Under the pieces are notes generated by a model. That model was not told where the DNA came from and did not search any database. It saw nothing but the letters and a program-made list of their open reading frames with translations. DNA of 64,000 nt. Origin: Nematostella vectensis. Lineage: Eukaryota; Cnidaria; Anthozoa; Actiniaria; Edwardsiidae. The DNA lies in the NCBI RefSeq assembly GCF_932526225.1, contig NC_064046.1, forward strand, positions 9,759,719 to 9,823,718, read 5' to 3'. Below, one piece after another: positions 53,606-63,985 of the stretch; within the stretch, counting starts at the first letter, position 1; each line of letters begins with the position of its first letter. Both the position numbers and the translations under genes were made by a program.

Positions 53606-54080
53606 AAAAACAAGAAAAGGACCAATAGGGGTGTGGCTGTGACCCCCCCCCCCCCACAATAATTTCATAAATTATAAGAAAAGGACCAATAGGGGTGTGG
53701 CTGTGACCCCCCCCCCCCCACAATAATTTCATAAATTATAAGAAAAGGACCAATAGGGGTGTGGCTGTGACCCCCCCCCACAATAATTTCATAAATTATA
53801 AGAAAAGGACCAATAGGGGTGTGGCTGTGACCCCCCCCCCACAATAATTTCATAAATTATAAGAAAAGGACCAATAGGGGTGTGGCTGTGACCCCTCCCC
53901 CCCCACAATAATTTCATAAATTATAAGAAAAGGACCAATAGGGGTGTGGCTGTGCCCCCCCCCAATAATTTCATAAATTATAAGAAAAGGACCAATAGGG
54001 GTGTGGCTGTGCCCCCCCAATAATTTCATAAATTATAAGAAAAGGACCAATAGGGGTGTGGCTGTGCTCCCCAATAATTG
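53606..54080 (+). repeat. Minisatellite, ~60-66-bp unit with internal poly-C tract
   Basis: Eight copies of GGACCAATAGGGGTGTGGCT followed by GTG, a poly-C run and (except in the last copy) AATAATTTCATAAATTATAA. The C run is longest in the first two copies (about 14), shorter in the middle, 7 in the penultimate copy and nearly gone in the last. The minus-strand open frame across it is an artefact. Confidence 0.95.
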
Positions 54081-54089
54081 TAGGCCTGC

Positions 54090-54610
54090 TACGGCTATGT
54101 ATGTTGAGTAAATTCCAGCAACCATATAAAGGCTTTTGTCACGGAGGGAAATAACGAAATATAGATTAACGTCATCTTTGACAACTAAATATCTTACTTT
54201 AATTAAACACCTACCTTTCTGAAGTTAAGAACCGTTATAAGTACGTTTTGTTTATTCAACTAAAAGGCGTCTGTTTGTTTAAGCAAGTTATATCAACAAA
54301 GTAACTTTAGTAGTTCCTATGAAATAGGATAGCGAAAAGTAAAAAGTTGACCCTTGACCTAGTGGAAAAGTGGGAGTGGCGCGTCCCTTTTCAAAGGTAT
54401 TTGATATTCAGAATTTGGCCACCAATTCTCGGTTCGCGCTTCTTAACGAAGGAAGAAAAGTTAGGTCTAAGTTCACATAGGGTTTGCCCTGTGTAGGATT
54501 CAGACCTGGCCGTCGACGAAATTAGGATTTAGTACGGTTTAAGATTTTGAGTGCAAAAATGATTGGAATCTTGTCAATCATTATATTCATGTGTGTATCT
54601 TGCCATGCGC
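54090..54610. other. Gene-free stretch
   Basis: No recognisable coding or repeat features. Confidence 0.45.
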
Positions 54611-54618
54611 ACTAGCAG

Positions 54619-54943
54619 TGTAACAAGTTAGTGTGTGACAACCGTAGTCAGTAGCAACATGTAAACATTACGTAAGTCACGGTAGCCCAAGGGTAACAAA
54701 CCGACACACCCATGGGGGGGTAGTTCGTTTCTCTGACGCCCATTGGCTGAAACCTTGTCTAAACAAAGCTAAAAGCTTTCCATGGCTGTCAGTGTCGGAT
54801 TACCTAAGGGACGCCGTTGTAGGACCATATAAAAAGGGGTGCGTTAGAAGCCGCAGTCAGATCTTGTAAATCTCTAGTTGGTAACAGCGAAGTAAAGCCC
54901 GGTACCTGTACCGCCCCCACTACAGTCTACTCTCGTTGTTACA
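54619..54943 (+). repeat. Probable solo LTR with TATA box
   Basis: The 325-bp segment begins TGTAACAA and ends TTGTTACA, a perfect 8-bp inverted terminal match with the TG...CA ends of LTRs. A TATAAAAA box at 54828-54835 is followed by a G-rich transcription-start-like region, giving a plausible U3-R-U5 layout. A target-site duplication is not evident and no internal retroelement sequence follows, so this is either a solo LTR with mutated flanks or a truncated element. Confidence 0.55.
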
Positions 54944-54944
54944 C

Positions 54945-55408
54945 TTTACTCAACAAAAAACATTGCTTAAAACAAAATAAAAAATAACATCATCTCAAAA
55001 ATGATAGCTCCGCTTAAGGCTTTGCCTAAATCTATATATTACTTTTTATGATGACGTCGTGAATCACGTGACACTTTCAATGCGCCACTGCATACCTGCA
55101 TCACATCTTATGGTTGTCTGAAGATGCGTCTATCATGGACATTGTTTTTGGTAACCTCATCGATGACGTCACACACACATGACCATCCTGTTCCAACACG
55201 TACGTGACATCCTCCAAGTTTGTCTCTGGGGTTTTTATAAGTAGAGGCAATCATTTACAAGCATACCGTTTCAAAAGAGCATTACGTTTCTGTTATTTAT
55301 AATCATTACAATAAAATGAAAAAGAAAGCAAGCAAAAGAAAAAAAAGATAAGAAAAAAAGGCAAAGGACCCTTGACAGTTTTTCCCATGTTTCTCACCTT
55401 TCCTTTAA
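54945..55408. other. Flank upstream of PAN-F5/8C copy 2
   Basis: No exon 1 equivalent (signal peptide and CREN-type PAN half) is found here, although exon 2 of copy 2 follows. TGACGTC-type motifs occur near 55052 and 55163. Confidence 0.5.
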
Positions 55409-55566
55409 ATCGCGATGTGAGCTGAACAGCGCTTCACACATGACACATCCGAGAAGGCTCGGACCAGAAGTCAACGCCTTCTACGGTTTGGTGAAACCGC
55501 CGACGTACTGTTCGACTGGGATGAAGTGTGTTTTGCGAGGGAATAGAATAGCGTACAGATGTGAAG
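55409..55566 (+). pseudogene. PAN-F5/8C copy 2, exon 2, acceptor lost
   Basis: The exon reads RCELNSASHMTHPRRLGPEV and YCSTGMKCVLRGNRIAYRC, closely matching copy 1 but with a 15-bp in-frame deletion. The splice acceptor that is CCTCAG in copy 1 is CTTTAA here, so no AG is present. The donor GTGAGG is intact. With exon 1 missing upstream, this copy lacks its secretion signal. Confidence 0.82.
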
Positions 55567-55973
55567 GTGAGGATAGATCAATTCATCAACATGTGGATTG
55601 ATATTCAGTTCTACTTTATTTAAACCACTGCGCAGCAGGTGGTGCACTATAAATGCCACGAGTGTTTCAGTCCACCTAGCAGTGTTCTGTTCTTTTCGTA
55701 GAAGACTATAGGGTGCGTCCATTCCAGGTTCTATCTGGAAACGACAATCATTGATATGTTAAAACTTTCTAAACAAAAACGTACTCACCCAACAAAGTTG
55801 TTTTTCAAGTTGTACTTATTAGCTAAAAGCATGCCAATATGATATTGATTTTAATTTGAAAAAAGGCAGGTTTGCCCTATAGAAACATCGTATGAATAAA
55901 ACGTGTCGACTTTTTCTTATAAAGTTCATATAATTTCAATGCGTCCACCCAAAGGTGCACTTGTTATTACCAG

Positions 55974-56287
55974 AGTGTCTGCCAAGCGCTATGGGTATGG
56001 AATCGGGCACTATAAGTGACTCAGCAATCACTGCATCGAGCTACTACCATGCTGGATCTCTTCAACTGCCGCCTTCACATGGCCGCCTTAATCATGGAAG
56101 CGTCTGGGCGTCAGCATCTCAGAGCCCTGGAGAGTACATCCAAATCGACCTGGGGCGTGTCACAACAGTCACCAAGGTGGCCACTCAAGGAAACTCGAAT
56201 CATGACGAATGGATGACGAGCTACAAGATTGGCTACAGCTCCTATCGGTCAACCTGGCAAATTTACCACGAGAGAGGACAAGAAAAG
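55974..56287 (+). pseudogene. PAN-F5/8C copy 2, exon 3: F5/8C first part
   Basis: The acceptor is ATTACCAG at 55973. The reading AMGMESGTISDSAITASSYY, LNHGSVWASASQSPGEYIQI and SYKIGYSSYRSTWQIYHERG is open throughout and nearly identical to copy 1. Exon and phase boundaries are the same (314 bp in both). The domain coding is intact even though the upstream part of the gene is not. Confidence 0.86.
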
Positions 56288-56814
56288 GTATGAGTGAAGC
56301 TTTTTGCTAAAGGGTAGGGGTAACTTGGGTTGCCAAGTGAAATATGTGTATGACAACGACCGCAACGTGTCTCAAGGGATAAAAAATGAGAAATGGAAAA
56401 GGGTTAAATAGTGCCGTAGAATTCTTTTTTCCAAAGCCGCAAAAATAGTCCAAATGACGATGTAGTAAGACTAGAAAGTAAGTGTTTGCCTCTTTTTCGA
56501 CCACCTAGACCGCTCAGGGTTTGTCCATTTGTCGTCTGATTGGCCGATCCGTACGTCTAAATATAGCCTAATTCACGAAAACGCAGTGTTAAATTGATTA
56601 CCCCTACTTCTGGCCCCTGCAACGACAGAATTTCGAGTAAGAAAAAAAGAGCGTGGCATCACCAAGAAGGTAATTGCGCAAAGTTGCGATTTCCAGCGTA
56701 TCGAAGCTTCCAAAATGTCAAATCTCCTGGGGAGCCCCTTTCAAAGTGTGGGTATCATACTTGCCGGCATCAACATTTTTAAACCTTTATTTCAGGTAAA
56801 GTTCGGGTCAAGCA

Positions 56815-57012
56815 TCCCCCAACACACAAACCTAGCCCCTCGCAACACACAAACCTAGCTCCCTCAACACACAAACCTAGCCCCACCCCCAACACACAAA
56901 CCTAGCTCCCCCAAAAATACAAAAGCTACCCCCCCCCCAAACACACAAACCTAGCTTTCCCAACACACAAACCTAGCTCAACCCCCCCCCCCCCCCCCCC
57001 CAGCACACAAAC
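56815..57012 (+). repeat. Minisatellite ACACACAAACCTAGC with poly-C
   Basis: About eight units of roughly 20-27 bp (CAACACACAAACCTAGCYCC) lie in intron 3 of copy 2, one of them with a run of about 18 C. Confidence 0.93.
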
Positions 57013-57226
57013 TTATTTCACTTGGCAACCCAAGTTACCCCTCCCCCTCCTTCCGTATATATGCTACAGCCAGACAGTCTCCACCCATGGTTAGTCATGG
57101 TTTTGAAAAGTTATTTCATAGCATCTTCTTTTGATCACCGACCAATAAGGATCGAGCCCTAACCTTGCAACCTAAGCAACCAAGGGAAGGTGGCTTTGCT
57201 TTGACTGATATTTGTATCTATCGCAG

Positions 57227-57367
57227 GTGTTTCCCGGGAAAACAGACAGCAACACAATTGTCTACGGAGTGTTTGCACAGCCCATTGTTACACGTGGTAT
57301 CCGGATCATCGCGGTAACTTTCGTGCACAGGCCTGCCGCGAGAGTCGAGATTTATGGATGCATGTAA
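57227..57367 (+). pseudogene. PAN-F5/8C copy 2, exon 4: F5/8C end and stop
   Basis: The acceptor is CTATCGCAG at 57226. The exon reads VFPGKTDSNTIVYGVFAQPI and VTRGIRIIAVTFVHRPAARV, ending EIYGCM and TAA at 57365-57367. It is 141 bp as in copy 1. The intron sequence before it is also similar to copy 1. Confidence 0.86.
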
Positions 57368-57680
57368 AGACCCCCCTCCCCTCTAAAAGGGAAAGGGATG
57401 CACTACGTTCCATATTATTACAAACCTTTTTTATTAATTACTATCAAACCATTGAGAGTCGCTCCAATGCGTATGATCTTATAAGGATACCGAGAGGAGG
57501 CTTTTTTCAGTGGTAGGAGTGAAGCACCATTTTCTCATTTTCTTATCCACTGATTTTCTGGAAACTATAGCGGGGATCTCTAAATAAACTTAAGATGAAA
57601 GGAAAAAAAATAAGAATAACGATTGATGTATCAGTATTTATTCGCTTGATTTATTGTGATGTATAAAACAGCATGTCTGT

Positions 57681-57720
57681 CTTAATAAACTTATTGCACG
57701 AAAGCAATAAGTTTATTAAG
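57681..57720. repeat. Perfect 17-bp inverted repeat (hairpin)
   Basis: The arms CTTAATAAACTTATTGC and complement flank a 6-base loop ACGAAA. It lies about 310 bp after the stop of copy 2, so a transcript-end role is possible, but it may equally be part of a repeat. Confidence 0.8.
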
Positions 57721-57739
57721 TTTATTAATATATATATCT

Positions 57740-58700
57740 CTAAAAAGTCACCTGCACAACTGATACAAACTACACACGCAACTGTTGCAAACTAGATGCG
57801 CAACTGATGCAAATTAGATGCGCAAATGAAGCAAACTTCATGGCCAGCTGATGCAAACTAGATGCGCAACTGATGCAAAATAGATGCGCAACTGATGCAA
57901 ACTGGTTGCGCAACTGATGCACACTAGTTGCGCAAATGACGCAAAATTCATGGCCAGCTGATGCAAACATAATGCGCAACTGATGCAAACTAGATGCGCA
58001 ACTGATGCAAACTAGATGCGCAACAAATGCAAACTAGATGCGCACCTGATGCAAACTAGATGCGCAACTGATGCAAATTAGATGCGCAACTGATGCAAAT
58101 TAGATGCGCAAATGACGCAAAACTTTATGGCCAGCTGATGCAAACTAGATGTGTAACTGATGCAAACTAGATGCGCAACTGATGCAAGTTAGATGCGCAA
58201 ATGCCGCAAAATCCATGGTCAGCTGATGCAACCTAGATGCGCATTTGATGCAAACTAGATGCAAAACTGATGCAAACTAGATGCGCAACTGATGCAAATT
58301 AGATGCGCAAATGACGCAAACATGATGGCCAGCTGATGCAAACTAGATGTGCAACTGAAGCAAACTAGATGCCCAACAAATGCAAACTAGATGCGCAACT
58401 GATGCAAACTAGATGCGCAACTGATGCAAATTAGATGCGCAAATGACGCAAACTTCATGGCCAGCTGATGCAAACTAGATGTGCAACTGAAGCAAACTAG
58501 ATGCGCAACAGATGCAAACGAGATGCGCAACTGATTCAAATTAGATGCGCAACTGATGCAAACTAGATGCGCAGCTGATGCAAACTAAATGCGCAACTGA
58601 TGCAAACTAGATGCGCAAATGATGAAAACTAGATGCGCAACGTATGAAAACTAGATGCGCAACGGATGCAAACTAGATGGGCAACTGATAAAAACATTTA
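57740..58700 (+). repeat. 22-bp satellite GATGCGCAACTGATGCAAACTA, ~43 copies
   Basis: The 22-bp unit is repeated with point variants over about 950 bp. A variant block (CAAATGACGCAAA followed by a CATGGCCAGCTG-type unit) recurs at irregular intervals (near 57830, 57945, 58115, 58205, 58315, 58445), giving a loose higher-order pattern. Confidence 0.97.
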
Positions 58701-58704
58701 ACTT

Positions 58705-59325
58705 TGTAACTTTTGCAGATTGATTAGATCCAATACACAACCACAACTCAGTTCGAGGTACTCACTCACTTCGGTCATGTAAATCATACCTTCATCGAGA
58801 TTGTAGAGGAAATATCAAGGAAAAACAAATTCGCGCCATCAGAAATTGTAGGAGTTGACGGGAAAAAAAGTAACGCAGATTGTCAATTATCTTTTTGATG
58901 TTTAATAGCCTTTTCCTATCAAAATTTGACGCTCGTGCTTTTTATAACCAACAAATATTACACTTTATTTTAATGGAAAAATGATTAGATAGATATTTTG
59001 AAATATCAAAATAATTAAATTTACCTTTGAATTTAGGGTGTCTCTAGAATGTTTCCTTCCCATATTTTTCATTGTAATTTTTTCGTAATGAATATGGAAA
59101 TCAATTTGTAACAGTTATATGTGATGCCTTGTATACAGCCACTATCTTGCCCAAATCTCGGAAACAACCGAAATGCAAATTTCTTTATTGTGGCCAGTTG
59201 GTAAAAATATTTGTTCGTGTATGAATTGGGGACTCCCGCCCTTCGCTATCAGAGTGATCAGTGCGTATCATATCATAACATTCTAAGACATTCTTAGCCC
59301 TTGGAAATCGGCATTTTCATATCAG
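58705..59325. other. AT-rich gene-free stretch
   Basis: No supported features before the inverted duplication. Confidence 0.45.
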
Positions 59326-59664
59326 AACAGCGCAGAAACACAACAACACCACAGGAGGCAACCAGGATATGTGCTCTCAATATTATTTTAATCTCAGCTT
59401 AGTCCAGTTAAAATAAAATATTTGACAGATTTTCTCAAATATAGCCTCGCATCCATCATTTTGCACGATCGTCAAACCGACAAATTGAGGCCTTAAAAGT
59501 CGCATCTGGTACAATGCTCTATCAAAAATGGTCATTTTTCCTGAAAAGACAGTCACTTACTTGCCTAGAATCTGAAATAAAATTTTGGGGATAATACAAT
59601 CCGGAGCGCTGAGAGCGCCAAGAAGATACAACACTTCACAGGTTATTGACCTTTCAAACTTGGG

Positions 59665-60091
59665 CTAACTGTGACACCAACAGCTGAATTGGCAGGGAAA
59701 TTTGGCTTTTGCCGACGCTCCCACCTCGAAACAACGCTGAAAACAAATTTGAGGACCAAAAAATATGTGTTTTATCACTTGCATTCTTCGTTGTGCGAGA
59801 TGATTTAGGCAAAACACGTATTTGAATGCGTATTTGAATAGATTATAAATAGTCTTGCATAATGTTTGTGTCCAAACAATTCGTAACATAGATTAAAACA
59901 ACAAATTAAGTGGTATCGAATTTTCCTCACCTCAGCTTGGGAAAGTACTTGATAGGCATCGTTTTTTATCAATGCTTGTTCCTCTACAAGCGCATAAAAT
60001 CCCTTTTAACTCGCTTCGGCTTGCGATCTCGGAATGTTTTTTTCATGGTGCTTCCAGTTGACCGGCAGTGCACACAGGAGTCCCAAAGTTT
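59665..60091 (-). pseudogene. 3' exons of an unknown gene, left-arm copy (broken)
   Basis: The minus strand has an exon from 60091 to 59931 (TLGLLCALPVNWKHHEKN..., donor GTGAGG) and a last exon from 59736 to 59665 reading RCFEVGASAKAKFPCQFSCW CHS-stop. Compared with the right arm it has a base insertion and an extra segment including a TAA, so the frame is broken. The product is unknown. Confidence 0.5.
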
Positions 60092-60412
60092 CTCAAACAC
60101 AATGCAAAAAAAGAGAGAAAACAGAAAAAGCAACTCATCAAAAAATCTGATTCCTTATTTTGGAATAGAATAAAATAATGTCCAACCGTAAGGATTGCTT
60201 GAAATTTTAAGCCATCGAAGTTATCGAATGATGGATTTTATTTCAATGCGGAGCGGAAGTTACACAGCTTGTGTGAAATTGAAAGTTGGTAATAAACAGA
60301 AGTTTTCATACCAGTACCAGGTACGTTCTATAAGTGTTTATACACTGGTTTCTTCTTGCTGTCCGTTTTGCACAGTTTTAGTGAGAATATGGCTTTTTTC
60401 TCATACTCTCAG

Positions 60413-60557
60413 TTCGTAGGCGGGGAGTGTTGCGCTAGTCATGACAACCCTGGTATAGTGCGGTGCCTGAAAATCACAAACTGCACACAAGACATCAAGA
60501 AGCATCTCCGTTACTTAGGGGTGAGAGATTCACCAAAGCTGGTTCTGGCCGGTGCAG
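60413..60557 (+). pseudogene. Cys-rich exon-like block, left-arm copy
   Basis: A CTCATACTCTCAG acceptor precedes a reading frame FVGGECCASHDNPGIVRCLK, ITNCTQDIKKHLR, and a GTAAAA donor follows. The reverse copy (62207-62065) keeps the same cysteines except one and the same splice signals, supporting a real exon. Domain identity is unknown. Confidence 0.45.
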
Positions 60558-61039
60558 GTAAAACATTTTCAACATTGACGCACTATGAATAACCACTTTT
60601 TAAAACCTACAGTTTGATTTGCTGTTCAGGTAATGTCTGTGTCCAAACAATTCGTGGCATTCAGCTTGGGAAAGCACTTGATAGGCATCGTTTTTTTTAT
60701 CAATGTCCGTTCCTCTACGAAGACCTAACTCTACTACGGTTGATTATTGTTGACATGTGACATGCCACAGAAAAACCATAGCGGTTTTATTCACCAGGGT
60801 GGATAGGACAATTAGGACACATTGATACTAACAAATTTATTTCAGGTTGGGTAGATACAATATAATATTGTTTAGTCATTGCTGTGAAATTGTATCCGAA
60901 GTATCCGAAATAAAAACTGATAGCAAGGAATTTTCTAAAAACGGACACAAAATATCACAATAGTTTGAAAGCCCCAAAAATCAATGTATATGCCACAGAG
61001 GAAATCATTCTGTACAGTACACAATCAGATCTACATGGA

Positions 61040-61850
61040 AGAATCTAGCTCTCTATGGGGGGATCTGGCTTTTGCGCTGCCCACGGGGGGATCTTGCTCT
61101 GGCGCTGTCCATGGGGGTTTCTTGCTGTGCCGCTGCCCACGGGGGATCTGGCTCTGGAGCGGGGGATCTGGCTCTCTTGCTCTGGCGCTGTCCATGGGGG
61201 TTTCTTGCTGTGCCGCTGCCCACGGGGGATCTGGCTCTGGAGCTGTCCACGGGGGATCTTTCTCTTGTCCACGGGGGGATCTGGCTCTTGCGATGTCCAC
61301 GGGGGGATCTGGATCTGGCGCTGTCCACGGGGGATCTTGCTCTTGTCCACGGGGGGATCTGGCTTTTGTGATGTCCGCGGGGGTATCTGGCTTTGGCGCT
61401 GTCCACCGTGGTATTTGGCTCTGGCTCTGTCAACAAGGAAATCTTGATCAGGCGCCGTTCACGGGGGGATCTTGCTCTGGCGCCGTCCATGAGGGGGGGG
61501 GGGATCTTGCTCTAGCTCTGTCCATGGGGGGACCGGCTTTGGCGCTATCCACGGGGTGATATGGTTCGGGCGCTGTCCACGGGGGTATGATTCGGAGGTT
61601 CTCGCTCTGGCGCTGTCCACAGGGGGGGATCGTGCTCTAGCTCTGTCCATGGGGGGACCGGCTTTGGCGCTATCCACGGGGTGATATGGTTCGGGCGCTG
61701 TCCACGGGGGTATGGTTCGGAGGTTCTCGCTCTGGCGCTGTCCACGGGGGGGATCTGGCTCTGGCGCTGTAAACAGGAAAATCTGGAGCTGGCGCTGTCC
61801 ACGGGATATCTGGATCTTGCGCTGTCCACGGATATCCCACTTTCCGCTTA
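61040..61850 (+). repeat. 28-bp GC-rich minisatellite in loop of inverted duplication
   Basis: About 29 units of GGATCTGGCTCTGGCGCTGT CCACGGGG with variants and a ~120-bp secondary duplication (61500-61600 and 61630-61720). Several frames stay open on both strands (up to 191 codons from 60984) because of composition; they are not convincing genes. Confidence 0.95.
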
Positions 61851-62064
61851 GCGCGGCTCCGGTGACTGACCAAAATACTAGGCAGCAGTAGTTTTTACGA
61901 TTACTGCGCCATCTGATGCGCCATGTGCATCGTGGTGGCTTGGGCAGATAGGGAGCTTTGTGTATTTTCTTTCAGGGTCAAACAAACCTGGACAGCAAAT
62001 CAAACTGTATGTTATAAAAAGTGGTTATTCGTGAGCGTTAAAATGAATGTTAAAATTGTTTTAC

Positions 62065-62207
62065 CTGCACTGGCCAGAAGCAGCTTTGCTTCGTAATTTA
62101 GCGATAAAACGGAGATGCTTCTTGATATCTTGAGTGCAGTTTGTGATATTCACGCACTGCACTATATCAGGGTTGTCTTGACTAGCGAAACACGCCCCGC
62201 CTACGAA
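62065..62207 (-). pseudogene. Cys-rich exon-like block, right-arm copy
   Basis: Reads FVGGACFASQDNPDIVQCVN and ITNCTQDIKKHLR on the minus strand, with CTCAG acceptor and GTAAAA donor conserved. It is 143 bp versus 145 bp on the left, so the downstream phase differs. Confidence 0.45.
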
Positions 62208-62350
62208 CTGAGAGTATGAGCAAAAAGCAATATTCATTAAAACTGTGCAAAACGGACAGCAAGAAGAAATCAGTGTATAAAAACTCATAGAACGTACCTG
62301 GTACTGGTATAAAAAAACTATCTGTTTATTGCCACATGTCAATTTTACAC

Positions 62351-62688
62351 GAATAAAATCCATCATCCGATAACTTCAATGGCTTACAATTTCAAACAAT
62401 CCTTACAGTTGGACATTATTTATTTTATTCTATTCCAAAATAAGGAATCAGATTTTTTTATTGGTTGCTCTTTCTCTTTTCTCTCTTTTTTTTGCATTGT
62501 GTTTGAGTTTTGTGTTTGTGTTTATTACACGAATAAAATCCATCATCCGATAACTTCAATGGCTTACAATTTCAAACAATCCTTACAGTTGGACATTATT
62601 TATTTTATTCTATTCCAAAATAAGGAATCAGATTTTTTTATTGGTTGCTCTTTCTCTTTTCTCTCTTTTTTTTGCATTGTGTTTGAGA
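62351..62688 (+). repeat. 180-bp direct duplication
   Basis: The block starting GAATAAAATCCATCATCCG is present at 62351 and again at 62531 and appears identical to the TTTGAG end. It creates two polypyrimidine tracts in front of the exon at 62688. Confidence 0.93.
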
Positions 62689-63099
62689 AACTTTGGGATT
62701 CCTGTATGCGCTGCCTGTCACGTGGAAGCACCATGAAAAACATTCCGAGATCGCAAGCCGTTTTTATGCGTTTGTAGAGGAACAAGCATTGATAAAAAAC
62801 GATGCCTATCAAGAACTTTCCCAAGCTGAGGTGAGGAAAATTTAAAACCACTTAGCTTGTTGTTTTGATCTATGTTACGAATTCTTTGGACACAAAGATT
62901 ACGCAAGACTAGTTATAATCCATTCAAATAATCACTCAAATACGTGTTGTTTTTTTTAAATCATCTCGCACAACGAAGAATGCAAGTAATAACACACATA
63001 TTTATTGGTCCTCAAATTTGTTTTCAGCGTTGTATCGATGAGGGAGCTTCTGCAAAAGCCAAATTTCCCTGCGAATTCAGCAGTTGGTGTCATAGTTAG
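62688..63099 (+). CDS. 3' exons of an unknown gene, right-arm copy (open)
   Basis: A long polypyrimidine tract ending TGTTTGAG precedes an exon (62688-62830) reading TLGFLYALPVTWKHHEKHSE and IASRFYAFVEEQALIKNDAY, ending QELSQAE before GTGAGG. The acceptor TTTTCAG at 63027 starts the last exon (63028-63099), RCIDEGASAKAKFPCEFSSW CHS and TAG. Phases are compatible (exon 2 begins in phase 0). The left-arm copy is broken at the corresponding place. Upstream exons are not identified. I recognise no domain. Confidence 0.5.
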
Positions 63100-63437
63100 C
63101 CCAAGTTGAAAGGTCAAATACCTGTGAAGTGTTGTATCTTCTTGGCGCTCTCAGCGCTCCGGATTTTATTATCCCCAAAATTTTATTTCAGATTCTAGGC
63201 AAGTAAGTGACTATCTTTTCAGGAAAAATGACCATTTTTGATAGAGCAATGTACCAGATGCGACTTTTAAGGCCTCAATTTGCCGGTTTGACGATCATGC
63301 AAAATGATGGATGCGAGGCTATATTTGAGAAAATCTGTCAAATATTATATTTTAACTGGATTAAGCTGAGATTAAAATAATATTGAGAGCATATCCTGGT
63401 TGCCTACTGTGGTGTTGTTGTGTTTCTGCGCTGTTTA

Positions 63438-63880
63438 TTTTTCGCCCTGCAGGTAGCGATACTTGGTTCGAATTTTGTAGTGTTTTTGGGGGTCAATCCG
63501 ATAAAATAAATCCATAAAATATTTAATATTTGTTCGATTTTAAAAAGAAACACATTTTTGTAATCCGGAGACAAATATAAGTCTATAGACAAATTATTGA
63601 AAAATCAATTTTTTTAGTATTGCATTTTATCTTGAATGGATTAGCGGACACCTTCTTATTAGATAAACTTAACAAAAAAATGAAGAAAATCTTTTTTCAT
63701 TATTATTTCTTATCTTTTAAGTCAGCCATTTTTATAGGCTTAGGTAACCTCCGTCTTTCTGCAACAGGCATTAACGCATGCTTGCCCCATCCTCTCATAT
63801 CGTATAGCATTTAGACATAGACAATATGTCTGATAATGCGTCGAGCCCCCCTTCCCGTCATGCTAACATCCAAGTACCCC
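63438..63880. other. AT-rich gene-free stretch
   Basis: No supported features outside the inverted arm. Confidence 0.45.
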
Positions 63881-63884
63881 TAAG

Positions 63885-63985
63885 GACAGGTGTTTGAGAA
63901 CTTCCACGTAATCAGCGACCCACAAGTTTGACTTGTTTAAAAGCATCCTAAGACATCCCTTCGTAAGGTAAGTCTGCCTGTACCG
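63885..63985 (+). repeat. Dispersed repeat, copy 2
   Basis: TTGAGAACTTCCACGTA, GTTTGACTTG and TTCGTAAGGTAAGTCTGCCT occur in the same order as at 34405-34515. The element probably continues beyond the window. Confidence 0.7.

Larger units (their letters stand above)
59329..60632 (+). repeat. Left arm of large inverted duplication
   Basis: From CAGCGCAGAAACACAACAAC near 59329 to CAGTTTGATTTGCTGTTCAG near 60630, the sequence recurs in reverse orientation at 61988-63437. The two arms differ by scattered substitutions and small indels. The minus strand of this arm carries two exon-like blocks and the plus strand one. Confidence 0.93.
61988..63437 (-). repeat. Right arm of large inverted duplication
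   Basis: Reverse copy of 59329-60632. It is longer because of an internal 180-bp tandem duplication (62351 and 62531 starts). The arms are separated by about 1.35 kb. Confidence 0.93.

Noticed and set aside
53665..53853. Repeat protein with GGGHSHTPIGPF motif
   Set aside because: Arises from the ~62-bp minisatellite; frame is lost as poly-C length changes.
60984..61829. Several overlapping open frames up to 191 codons on both strands
   Set aside because: They coincide with the 28-bp GC-rich minisatellite, whose unit lacks stop codons in several frames; no conserved frame is favoured.
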